Shown in pieces: positions 49,678 through 57,065 of a stretch of 64,000 nt of DNA. The position numbers were made by a program, and so were the translations under genes. Numbering within the stretch: the first letter of the stretch is position 1; each line of letters starts with the position of its first letter. This stretch comes from Anaerolineales bacterium (GTDB lineage: Bacteria > Chloroflexota > Anaerolineae > Anaerolineales > UBA11579). The stretch lies in NCBI GenBank assembly GCA_019637675.1, contig JAHBVE010000001.1, positions 558,001 to 622,000 on the forward strand. The letters run 5' to 3'. Below the pieces are notes generated by a model, which was given only the letters and a program-made list of their open reading frames with translations, was not told the origin of the DNA and ran no database searches.

Positions 49678-50938
49678 GTTGCCAACTGTGCACCGGGTAA
49701 GGCGCTCCTTTCTTGTACACGGTATGTACAAGATTGGTGCCAAACCGGTAGCCAAGTTGGCGGTAATCGGCCACATCCAATATGAGCAGGTCGGCCTGCT
49801 TGCCCGGCTCCAGCGAGCCCAGCCGCCCGGCGGCCCCGATGGCCGCCGCCGCATTGATCGTGGTCGCCGCAATTGCCTCAGCCTGGGTCAGCTTGAGCTG
49901 GCGGCAGGCCAGCGCCAGGGTGAACTGCAGGCTCTCACACCAGGCCGTGCCCGGGTTCAGATCGCCGCCCACGGCCAGCAGGCCGCCGGCGGCAATGATC
50001 TTGCGAGCCGGCGCGTAATGCGTCTCCGCCAGGCCGAAGGGGGTGGCCGGCAGCGCTACGCCCACCGTGTCGCTGGCCGCCAGTGCGGCGATCTCGTCAT
50101 CCGAGATCGCCACCAGGTGGTCCACAGAAGCTGCGCCCAGCTCGATGGCCAGGGCCGTGCCGCCCAGGTTGTCGAACTCGTCGGCGTGCACCTTCAACGG
50201 GAAGCCGTGGTTTTTGGCGGCTTCCAGCATCAGGCGGGTCTGCGCCAGGTCGAAGGCGCCGGTCTCACAGAACACATCGAAGAAGGGCAGGGGGCGGCCG
50301 GCGGCGTGGCTGGCCCACCAGCTCTTGAGCTCCGGCAGCCAATTGCGCGCCAGCTCCTGCGCGTAGTCGCCGGCGCGGTCCTTGAATTCGGCCGGGATGG
50401 CGTGCGCGCCCAGGAAGGTGATCGCCAGCTCCCACGGGCCTTGCTCATCCAGCGCCAGCAGGACTTCCAGCAGGCGCAGCTCGCTCTCCAGGCTCAGGCC
50501 ATAGCCGCTTTTGGCCTCGATGGTGGCGCTGCCGTGGGCGAACATGCGTTGCAGGCGGGCCTCGGTCTCGGCCCGCAGTTGCTCAGCCGTGGCGGCGCGG
50601 GTTGCCCGCACCGTGGAGAGGATTCCGCCGCCCGCCGCCAGCACCTCCAGGTAGCTCTTGCCCTGCTGGCGCAGCTCGAACTCGGCCGCCCGGTCGCCGG
50701 CCCACACCGGGTGGCTGTGGGCGTCTACGAAGGCCGGCATCACCGCCCGGCCGCGGGCATCGTGGCGTGGCTCGTCGGGGTGGGCGGCCAGCAGCTTAGC
50801 GCTGGGGCCAACCGCAACGATGCGCCCTTCGCGCAGCAGCACCGCACCATCCTCGATGATGCCCAGTTCACCGAGGGCATCGCCACGCCGCGGCCCACCG
50901 GCCAGCGTGAGTACTTGGGAGGCTGAATGAATGAGCAT
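49652..50938 (-). CDS. hutI: Imidazolonepropionase
   Basis: 428 residues. Amidohydrolase fold: MPAFVDAHSHPVWAGDRAAEFELR (metal His-x-His), IEAKSGYGLSLESELRLLEVL, FLGAHAIPAEF, VHADEFDNLGG and VGVALPATPF, then GGDLNPGTAW. It converts imidazolone propionate to formiminoglutamate in histidine degradation. No other hut gene lies in the window, so this is a solitary pathway member. TATACT (50950-50945, minus) ends 6 bases before the ATG. Confidence 0.96.
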   Translation of the reverse strand: MLIHSASQVLTLAGGPRRGDALGELGIIEDGAVLLREGRIVAVGPSAKLLAAHPDEPRHDARGRAVMPAFVDAHSHPVWAGDRAAEFELRQQGKSYLEVLAAGGGILSTVRATRAATAEQLRAETEARLQRMFAHGSATIEAKSGYGLSLESELRLLEVLLALDEQGPWELAITFLGAHAIPAEFKDRAGDYAQELARNWLPELKSWWASHAAGRPLPFFDVFCETGAFDLAQTRLMLEAAKNHGFPLKVHADEFDNLGGTALAIELGAASVDHLVAISDDEIAALAASDTVGVALPATPFGLAETHYAPARKIIAAGGLLAVGGDLNPGTAWCESLQFTLALACRQLKLTQAEAIAATTINAAAAIGAAGRLGSLEPGKQADLLILDVADYRQLGYRFGTNLVHTVYKKGAPYPVHSWQHEPSSKPV

Positions 50939-50970
50939 GAGGAGAGTATACGATGGGAAGCAAAAGCAAA

Positions 50971-51046
50971 GTGAGCAGGGAGCAGGGAGTAGTGAGCAGG
51001 CATCAGGCGGTCTCTTCCTGCTCCCTGTTCACTGATTACTCCTCAC
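50971..51046. repeat. GTGAGCAGGGAGCAGG inverted-type repeat
   Basis: GTGAGCAGGGAGCAGGGAGT (50971-50990) is partly complementary to the CTGCTCCCTGTTCACTGATT segment (51018-51037), and the tail CACTCCTCACTG matches 37190-37200. This is the second dispersed repeat family. It holds no gene. Confidence 0.65.
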
Positions 51047-51060
51047 TGTTATCGCCTTTC

Positions 51061-51089
51061 TTGACACCCCCAATTCGCCGTGCTAGAGT
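51061..51089 (+). promoter_or_regulatory. Roadblock-gene promoter
   Basis: TTGACA (51061-51066) and TAGAGT (51084-51089) have an ideal 17-base spacer. The ATG at 51106 follows after about 10 bases of predicted leader, without a ribosome site. Confidence 0.85.
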
Positions 51090-51105
51090 TACCCGTCTTT
51101 CGCTT

Positions 51106-51477
51106 ATGAGCACCTCACGCACTCAGAAACTCAACGACCGCCTGCGCGAACTGCTGGCCAGCACGCCAGAGATCGAAGGCGCCGCCCTGGTGAGCGACGA
51201 CGGCCTGATCATCTCCTCGGTGATGGCTCCGCCCGCCGACGAAGACCGCGTGGCGGCCATGTCGGCGGCGATGCTCTCACTCGGTGAGCGCATCGCCCGC
51301 GAGCTGGGCCGCGGCAAGCTGGAGCAGGTCTACATCAAGGGTGGCAACGGCTTCGCCCTGCTCACCGCGGCCAATGAGCGCAGTGTGCTCACCATCATGG
51401 CCAGCAATGAGGCCCGCCTGGGCTTGCTGCTGTTGGAGCTGCGTAAAGTAGTGGCTGACCTGCAGCCCATGCTCTAG
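51106..51477 (+). CDS. Roadblock/LC7-domain protein
   Basis: 123 residues from ATG 51106. LNDRLRELLASTPEIEGAALVSDDGLIISSVMAP is the Roadblock start; AMSAAMLSLGERIARELGRGKLEQVYIKG and LGLLLLELRKVVADLQPML complete it. In bacteria such proteins (MglB-like) regulate small Ras-like GTPases or act as signalling scaffolds. The next gene, 6 bases later, is a V4R-domain protein. No GTPase gene is in view. An earlier in-frame start at 50953 lies in repeat sequence and precedes the promoter. Confidence 0.9.
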   Translation: MSTSRTQKLNDRLRELLASTPEIEGAALVSDDGLIISSVMAPPADEDRVAAMSAAMLSLGERIARELGRGKLEQVYIKGGNGFALLTAANERSVLTIMASNEARLGLLLLELRKVVADLQPML

Positions 51478-51483
51478 TGCCGC

Positions 51484-52122
51484 ATGCAAGCCCTACATCC
51501 GCCAAGCGGCTACTACCTGCCCAATCGCTTCGCCCGCATCGCACTGGAAACGACCGAGGAACTCGTATCCGGCCGCGCCGTGATGCAAGCCCTGCTGGAG
51601 GGTGCTGGCCTGGCCAGCCTCGTGGATAACTACCCGCCCGCCAACCTGGAGCGCGGCTTTGACTTCGCCCACTTTGCCGCCCTCAACCTGGGCATGGAAA
51701 CCCTGTATGGCCCCAAGGGTGGCCGCGGCCTGGCGCTGCGTGTGGGCCGCCAGACCTTTGAGCGGGCGCTGAGCAACTTCGGCGCGCTGGCCGGCACGGC
51801 GGATGCGGCCTTCCGCGTCCTGCCGCATGGGCTCAAGCTGCGCATCGGCCTCGGCGCGCTGGCGCGCATCTTCAGCCAGATCAGCGATCAGGCCACCAGC
51901 CTGCAGGAACGCTCCGGAGAATTCCACTTTGTGGTGCAGCGCAACGCGGTATGCTGGGGCCGCTCTGGGGAGGAGAAGCCGGTGTGCTTCTTCATGGTCG
52001 GCCTGCTGCAAGAGGCCGCCCGCCACCTCTCGGGGCATGAGCTGCGCGTAGACGAAGCCGAGTGCTGTGCGCAGGGTTACAAGGAGTGCCGCTTCGTGGT
52101 GTATAAGGACTCATCCAATTAG
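51484..52122 (+). CDS. V4R-domain (4-vinyl reductase-like) sensor protein
   Basis: 212 residues. The N-terminal YYLPNRFARIALETTEELVSGRAV begins a heme-free helical region. The C-terminus AECCAQGYKECRFVVYK carries the Cys-rich signature of V4R domains, which bind small molecules such as hydrocarbons in some regulators. Its ATG lies 6 bases after the Roadblock stop, suggesting an operon with that protein and the glycosyltransferase after it. The ligand is unknown. Confidence 0.8.
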   Translation: MQALHPPSGYYLPNRFARIALETTEELVSGRAVMQALLEGAGLASLVDNYPPANLERGFDFAHFAALNLGMETLYGPKGGRGLALRVGRQTFERALSNFGALAGTADAAFRVLPHGLKLRIGLGALARIFSQISDQATSLQERSGEFHFVVQRNAVCWGRSGEEKPVCFFMVGLLQEAARHLSGHELRVDEAECCAQGYKECRFVVYKDSSN

Positions 52123-52123
52123 C

Positions 52124-52855
52124 ATGAAGATCACCATCATCATCCCCACCTACAACGAAGCGGAGAACCTGCCGCTTTTGATAGAAGCCATTCAGGCCCA
52201 GCAGGTGCCCGGCTTGCATATCCTGATCGTGGATGACATGAGCCCGGATGGCACGGGCGATATTGCCGACGCGCTGGCTAAGCAGCACAAGAATATTGAG
52301 GTGTTGCACCGCCAAGGCCCGCGCGGCCTGGGCCGCGCCTATGTGTACGGCTTTGACCATATGCTGCGCGGCGATACGGATGTCATCGGCCAGATGGATT
52401 GCGATTTCTCGCACCCGCCGGAGAAGCTGCCCGAGCTGGTCGCCAAGCTGGCCGAGAGCGACCTGGCGCTCGGCTCGCGCTATATCCCCGGCGGTTCTGT
52501 GGATGAGAAGTGGCCGCTGTGGCGCAAGGCGCTCTCGCGCTGGGGCAACTTCTACGCCCGCACCATCCTGGGCCTGCCGGTCAAGGATGTGACCGGCGCC
52601 TTCCGCCTATGGCGGCGTGAGCTGCTGGAAAAGATTCCCTATCAGCAGGTCGTCTCGAGCGGTTATGTGTTCTTGTATGAGATCCTGTACCTGGCGCACC
52701 GCGCTGGCGCCCGCTTTGGTGAGGTGCCGTTCCACTTTGCCGATCGCCGGTTCGGCCAGTCCAAGATGCGCTTCGCCGTGCAGATCGAGGCGGCGCTGCG
52801 GGTATGGCAGGTGCGCTGGCGTTATCGCAATTGGCGGCCGGGTAGGCAGCCCTAG
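52124..52855 (+). CDS. Dolichol-phosphate-mannose synthase-like glycosyltransferase (GT2)
   Basis: 243 residues. KITIIIPTYNEAENLPLLIEAI, VDDMSPDGTGDIADAL, RQGPRGLGRAY and MDCDFSHPPEKLPELV are the DPM1 signatures, and GSRYIPGGSV plus the FRLWRRELLEK region support the polyprenyl-phosphate-mannose class. There is no C-terminal membrane domain. It would make a lipid-linked sugar usable by GT39-like membrane enzymes such as the one at 2041-3597. It starts one base after the V4R stop. Confidence 0.92.
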   Translation: MKITIIIPTYNEAENLPLLIEAIQAQQVPGLHILIVDDMSPDGTGDIADALAKQHKNIEVLHRQGPRGLGRAYVYGFDHMLRGDTDVIGQMDCDFSHPPEKLPELVAKLAESDLALGSRYIPGGSVDEKWPLWRKALSRWGNFYARTILGLPVKDVTGAFRLWRRELLEKIPYQQVVSSGYVFLYEILYLAHRAGARFGEVPFHFADRRFGQSKMRFAVQIEAALRVWQVRWRYRNWRPGRQP

Positions 52856-53454
52856 GTTTCTGCTTCCAGGGTCAACATCGTCCCCACTGGATAGATAAAG
52901 GCAAAGTTCTTCCACCAGCCCAGCAGCTGCTCTTCACTCCAGCGCTTGGGGTTCTGTTCACGCGGGAAGCCGGGGTCGAGCACCAGCCAATGCGGTGCTT
53001 CGTACTCCAGCGGGATGACCACATGCGGGATGCCTGTGCTGCCCATGCCATAGATCATGGTGGGTTGGCCCGCATCCAGCGCAGCGCGCAGATCGTCCGG
53101 CGTTTGGCGGTGGCGCAGCACCGGCCGCCACGGGAAGCTGAGCCCATCCTTGCGCAGCTTGCGGGCGTACGCCCGCAAGCCCCACAAGGCGGCCAGCGGG
53201 TGCGTGGCGCCGCCCGGGCCTGGGAACCAGGCCGGAAAGCGCGGAAAGCGGAACGGGATGCGGTCCAAAAAGCGGCCCAGCTGCGCGGCCGCCAGGCTAA
53301 AGCCTGGCTGGCCGCTGCGGCGGGCCGCCACGGTGGTGAGGGTGGTCATGGCGCACAAGGCGCATTCGTTGGGGTTGCCGTGGCTGCCATCATATTGGTA
53401 CTGGTGCACCTGCAGCGTTTCCGGCAGGCCAAGCGGAGCGGATGGCTTGCTCAT
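52852..53454 (-). CDS. C39-like papain-fold peptidase
   Basis: 200 residues. NPNECALCAMTTLTTVAARRSG supplies a candidate catalytic Cys, and GIPHVVIPLEYEAPHWLVLDPGFPREQ gives His and Asp in the order of C39-like (YvpB) peptidases. There is no signal peptide, so it is cytoplasmic or released by another route. The substrate is unknown. It is convergent with the glycosyltransferase and the ends overlap by 4 bases. Confidence 0.65.
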   Translation of the reverse strand: MSKPSAPLGLPETLQVHQYQYDGSHGNPNECALCAMTTLTTVAARRSGQPGFSLAAAQLGRFLDRIPFRFPRFPAWFPGPGGATHPLAALWGLRAYARKLRKDGLSFPWRPVLRHRQTPDDLRAALDAGQPTMIYGMGSTGIPHVVIPLEYEAPHWLVLDPGFPREQNPKRWSEEQLLGWWKNFAFIYPVGTMLTLEAET

Positions 53455-53463
53455 GCCGGCTAT

Positions 53464-54282
53464 CTATTCTTGGCGCAGCGATTTTTCCAGCGCGGCAAAG
53501 TCCACATGGGCTGTCATGTCCAGGCTGATGGGGGTCACCGCCACTTTGCCTTCGATGAGCGTGGCATGCACGTCCGTGCCAGGGGCAAAGATGCTGGTGT
53601 CCGTGGGCTCAGCATAGCCAGTGGAGCCAGGCTCGGCCCAGGATTTGCGCTGCGGCGCGGTGGCGGCATAGAAGCGCATGCGCGAGAGGCGGGTCAGCTC
53701 CCACTCGGTGTGGATGCTGGCCCGCGCCGGCACTTCGATCTTGAGCACCTGCATGTCCTCGGGGAACTGGCGGGTGAGCAGCTTCTGGGCGAAGTAGGCG
53801 GTGAAGTAGGCGGCTGGCTTGAAGTCGATCTCGGTGGAGTGGGTCAGGTGGTACTTGTGTTCGGTCTCCAGCGAGACGGCCAGGGCCGGCACGTTGTACG
53901 AAGCGCCTTCCAGCGCCGCGCCCACCGTGCCGGAGATGGTGACTCCCGTGCCGAAGTTGGTGCCATAGTTCACCCCGGCCACGACCAAATCAGGCGTGAA
54001 GGGCGGCATGATCTCCAGAATGGCATGCTGCACTACCTGGGCGGGCGTGCCGCCCACGGCATAGATGGTCCATTCGTTGCCGTGCACGGTGAGGGTCTGA
54101 GTGGTGATGATGCCGTCTGAGCTGCTGGGCATGCTGCGGCCCATGCCAGAGGATTGCTCACGCGGGGCGGCTACCCAGACATAGCCCAGCGCAGACAGCG
54201 CCTCGGCCGCGGCCCACAGGCCGGGGGAGTTGATGCCGTCATCGTTGGTCAATAGGATTTGGGGTCGGTCTTTGTTTTCCAT
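53464..54282 (-). CDS. surE: 5'/3'-nucleotidase SurE
   Basis: 272 residues. ILLTNDDGINSPG (metal Asp-Asp), VAAPREQSSGMG, VVAGVNYGTNFGTGVTISGTVGAALEG are diagnostic. It dephosphorylates nucleoside monophosphates. The C-terminal part is longer than in the E. coli enzyme but typical of others. TACAAT on the minus strand (54297-54292) lies 9 bases before the ATG. It is followed by the C39-like gene 9 bases later. Confidence 0.95.
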   Translation of the reverse strand: MENKDRPQILLTNDDGINSPGLWAAAEALSALGYVWVAAPREQSSGMGRSMPSSSDGIITTQTLTVHGNEWTIYAVGGTPAQVVQHAILEIMPPFTPDLVVAGVNYGTNFGTGVTISGTVGAALEGASYNVPALAVSLETEHKYHLTHSTEIDFKPAAYFTAYFAQKLLTRQFPEDMQVLKIEVPARASIHTEWELTRLSRMRFYAATAPQRKSWAEPGSTGYAEPTDTSIFAPGTDVHATLIEGKVAVTPISLDMTAHVDFAALEKSLRQE

Positions 54283-54336
54283 GAACGTTGAATTGTAACA
54301 GCCGCCATGCGGCGGGCCATTTACGGGTTGTAAGGG

Positions 54337-55734
54337 CTAAGGAAGCGAATTGTTATTGGCCCAATCACTGCCCAGGCGGATCTCCACCTCATAGGCGTGG
54401 TTGGGGTCGAATTCGTGCAGGATGCGGCTGGCGGGTATGCCCATCAGCTCGGCCAGGAAGGCCAGGGTATGTGGCCGGCCGATGTGGTCCACCAGCACGG
54501 TCTGGCTGCTGGCCGGGCCGCTGCTGACCTGGGTCACCTGGGCGCCCAGGCTGTTGAGGTAGGTCTGCGTGCGGGCGGCCAAGCTGCTGTTGCCGCTGCC
54601 ATCTTGAATGCCGATGACCGGCGCTTCGGCGGCCATGCGCTCGGCCGGGCTGCCAGGCGTGAGCGGGCTCAGTGCCCCGCTGGAAGCGAAGATGCGATCG
54701 CGCAGGGCGTGGATGCGATCCGGGATGGGGATCAGGATGGCCAGGTCATCCGGCGAGTTGCCGTAGATGACGTCCTGCTCGCCGATGACGCCGTACTCGA
54801 TCTCGTCCCGCGGGATCTGGGTGGCCAGCACAGCCAGTTGGATGGCATCCGTCAGGCTCAGGTTGGTGCGGATCCCGCTGGAGAGCTCGGCATAGATGGC
54901 CGGCGCGTTGGCCACGAGGCCGGGCAACAGGTTGAACTCCATGATGCGGTCACGGATGCCCAGCACGATCTGCTGCTGGCGTTGGGCGCGGGCGAAATCA
55001 CCTCCGTCGGAGTGGCGGTCACGCGCATAGGCCAGCGCCAGCTCGCCGGAGAGCACCTGCACGCCGGGCTGCAGCGTGCGCGGGGGCGATTCGCCAAGCG
55101 GGTCCACCCGGATCGGCTCAGGAATGTTGATCTTCACGCCATCCAGCAAGTTGATGAAGCGCACAAAGGCGCTGAAATCGATCTGGGCGTAATAGTCGAT
55201 CGGAACGCCGATGGTTTGCTCGACCGTGCGGCGGGCCAGCTCCGGCCCGCCGCCGGGCACCTTGTACAGCTCGCCAAAATAGTAGGCGGTGTTGATCTTG
55301 TTGGGCGTAAAGCCGGGGATGACCGCCCACAGGTCACGCGGAATGGAGAGCATGCTGGCCGTCTTGCTGACCGGGTCCACGCTGAGCAACATCATGGAGT
55401 CGGTGCGGGACGGGCCGGTTCCGCTCGACCAATCGCGGTAATCGAGGCCCATGATGAGGATCGTGACGCGTTCGGCGCCGTCCCAGGCGGGCGGCAGCAC
55501 GATGTCCGGGCTGCCTTGGATGAGGTCTTGCGAATCGACCTGGTCAGCTACCGGAGTTTGCAAAGCGATGTTGGGCAGGCCGAACAAGCCGGTGGGCGCC
55601 GAGCCAAAATACAGCGACCAGGAGTAGGCGGTGGGGATGGCGACTGCGGCCAGCAGGAGGAAAACCACTGCACCAATGAAGGCAGCGCGGCGATTGGCGC
55701 GGATGAAGGGTAGCGGGTTCAGGCGGCGCATCAT
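54337..55734 (-). CDS. LytR-CpsA-Psr (LCP) family protein, second copy
   Basis: 465 residues from ATG 55734, the first of two Met codons, forming ATGA with the preceding stop. Anchor at about 18-40; LCP core: ERVTILIMGLDYRDW, RTDSMMLLSVDP, SIPRDLWAVIPGFTPNKINTAYY and ALAYARDRHSDGGDFARAQRQQ; LytR_C domain at the end (GIQDGSGNSSLAARTQTYLNSLG). Overall plan and length match 10984-12381. It should attach a glycopolymer to the wall. It is coupled to a gene for a membrane protein with extracellular helical repeats. Confidence 0.93.
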   Translation of the reverse strand: MMRRLNPLPFIRANRRAAFIGAVVFLLLAAVAIPTAYSWSLYFGSAPTGLFGLPNIALQTPVADQVDSQDLIQGSPDIVLPPAWDGAERVTILIMGLDYRDWSSGTGPSRTDSMMLLSVDPVSKTASMLSIPRDLWAVIPGFTPNKINTAYYFGELYKVPGGGPELARRTVEQTIGVPIDYYAQIDFSAFVRFINLLDGVKINIPEPIRVDPLGESPPRTLQPGVQVLSGELALAYARDRHSDGGDFARAQRQQQIVLGIRDRIMEFNLLPGLVANAPAIYAELSSGIRTNLSLTDAIQLAVLATQIPRDEIEYGVIGEQDVIYGNSPDDLAILIPIPDRIHALRDRIFASSGALSPLTPGSPAERMAAEAPVIGIQDGSGNSSLAARTQTYLNSLGAQVTQVSSGPASSQTVLVDHIGRPHTLAFLAELMGIPASRILHEFDPNHAYEVEIRLGSDWANNNSLP

Positions 55735-56972
55735 GGCGTGGGAGGGGTCTCGGTGGGCGAGGGTGTAAAGCTCGGCGACGGGGTGAAAGTGACCGAGGGC
55801 GTGAACGTTTGCGACGGCGTTTCGGTCAGCGTAGGGCTGCTGGCCGAGGTCTGGGTGGCTGTGACTGCGCCTGTGCCGGTCGGCGTGCGGGTGGGAGTTT
55901 TGAGGGCGGTAGGCGTTGCGCTTGGCCCTATGCACTTGATGTAAGCGTACTCCGCTGTCGGCTGAAGCCCGGCATCGTTGCGGGCGGCCAGCGCCTGCTG
56001 GTAGGCTTCGCTGGCGTCACACCAGGTGTCCTCGGTGGCCAGGCTGTCGGCCCAGTGCACCAGGGATTGCCAATAGCGATAGAAGGCGGAATTGCCCTGC
56101 GCATCGCGCAGGTCTGGCGCCATGCCGACCAGCTGGCCGTAGTAATAGGCCGCATCTTGCGGGTAGGCCAGCCAGAAAGCGTTGCCGTATAAGTAGAGGC
56201 GCGCCCATTGGCGGTACATGTTGGCCTGAGCATCCAGCGGGCCAAAATTCTCGGCCAGCGAGAAATCATACAGGCCGGGTTCGAACAGGCCTTGCTGGGT
56301 GATCTCTTGCGCGCCGCGGTTGCGCAGCGCTGCATACAGCATGCCATCCACATCGGCGGTGTAGTAGCTCGGGTCGGCTTTGCGCAGGGCCAGCAAGGCG
56401 TCAATGGCCGCGCTCCATTCGCGGGCGACCAGGTGCTGGCGGGCGGCTTGCAGCAGCTCTTCCTTGGGGCGCGGATCCACCGTGGGGGTGGGGCTGGACT
56501 GCATGGGTGCGGCAGTGGGCGCCTCAGGCGTGCTTTGCAGGATCTGCAGCACTTCGATCAGCTTGACACCGGTTTCCAGGAAGCGTTGGTTCTGGTGATA
56601 GATGAATTCGAGGCGCTGGCGCGCCAGGTCGTAGCGGCCAGCTTCCATGTCTTCCATGGCCAGGTTGTACTGCTCGAGCATGTACATGCCGGCTTGCATG
56701 GTGGCGGTGGCGTGCATGATCTCACGCCCCTGGCTCCAGCCCACGGCGGCGCTGGCCGAGCTGACCAGCAGCAGGGCCGCCAGCGCGCACAAGGCCACGG
56801 CCACCCAGGGCGCCCGCAGCCAGGCGAAGATATTGCGCTTTGCCGGTTTGCGCGGGCCGCGGGGCGGCTGCCCGCTGGGCGGCGCCGGGGTGCGGCCGCT
56901 GGGTTGCGGGCGGGTGGGCGCAGGGTTGCGCCGGATAGGTTGGGTGGGCTGGGAGTCGCTTTGCAGGGACAT
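55731..56972 (-). CDS. Membrane-anchored extracellular helical-repeat protein
   Basis: 413 residues. A cytoplasmic Pro/Arg-rich N-terminus (1-50) precedes one membrane helix (about 54-76). The extracellular part has helical repeats (ATMQAGMYMLEQYNLAMEDMEAGRYDLARQRLEF, LQAARQHLVAREWSAAIDALLAL), reminiscent of TPR. The last ~70 residues are Thr/Pro/Ser-rich (SPTLTETPSQTFTPSVTF), probably a wall-spanning stalk. I do not recognise a named family. It is coupled to the LCP gene, so it may be part of the same wall-assembly system. TACAAT (56992-56987, minus) is the -10 candidate. Confidence 0.7.
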   Translation of the reverse strand: MSLQSDSQPTQPIRRNPAPTRPQPSGRTPAPPSGQPPRGPRKPAKRNIFAWLRAPWVAVALCALAALLLVSSASAAVGWSQGREIMHATATMQAGMYMLEQYNLAMEDMEAGRYDLARQRLEFIYHQNQRFLETGVKLIEVLQILQSTPEAPTAAPMQSSPTPTVDPRPKEELLQAARQHLVAREWSAAIDALLALRKADPSYYTADVDGMLYAALRNRGAQEITQQGLFEPGLYDFSLAENFGPLDAQANMYRQWARLYLYGNAFWLAYPQDAAYYYGQLVGMAPDLRDAQGNSAFYRYWQSLVHWADSLATEDTWCDASEAYQQALAARNDAGLQPTAEYAYIKCIGPSATPTALKTPTRTPTGTGAVTATQTSASSPTLTETPSQTFTPSVTFTPSPSFTPSPTETPPTP

Positions 56973-57016
56973 GGCTCTAGGCGAAGATTGTACTGTTTTT
57001 GATTTTGGACTGAGCT

Positions 57017-57052
57017 AACACAGAGGGGAGGCTTATGCCTCCCCTCTGTGTT
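57017..57052. terminator. Hairpin between lipoprotein and LCP operons
   Basis: AACACAGAGGGGAGGC (57017-57032) pairs with its perfect complement (57037-57052) around TTAT. It lies after the minus-strand lipoprotein gene. The T-run is better on the plus strand, so termination on the minus strand depends on the stem only. Confidence 0.75.
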
Positions 57053-57065
57053 TTTTGGGATGGAA

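Noticed and set aside
49676..50926. 416-codon plus-strand frame opposite hutI
   Set aside because: Antisense shadow; the hutI strand carries all amidohydrolase motifs.
54337..55935. 532-codon version of the second LCP protein
   Set aside because: The added N-terminus is a His/Arg-rich shadow of the Thr/Pro stalk of the upstream gene. ATGA at 55731-55734 gives the start.
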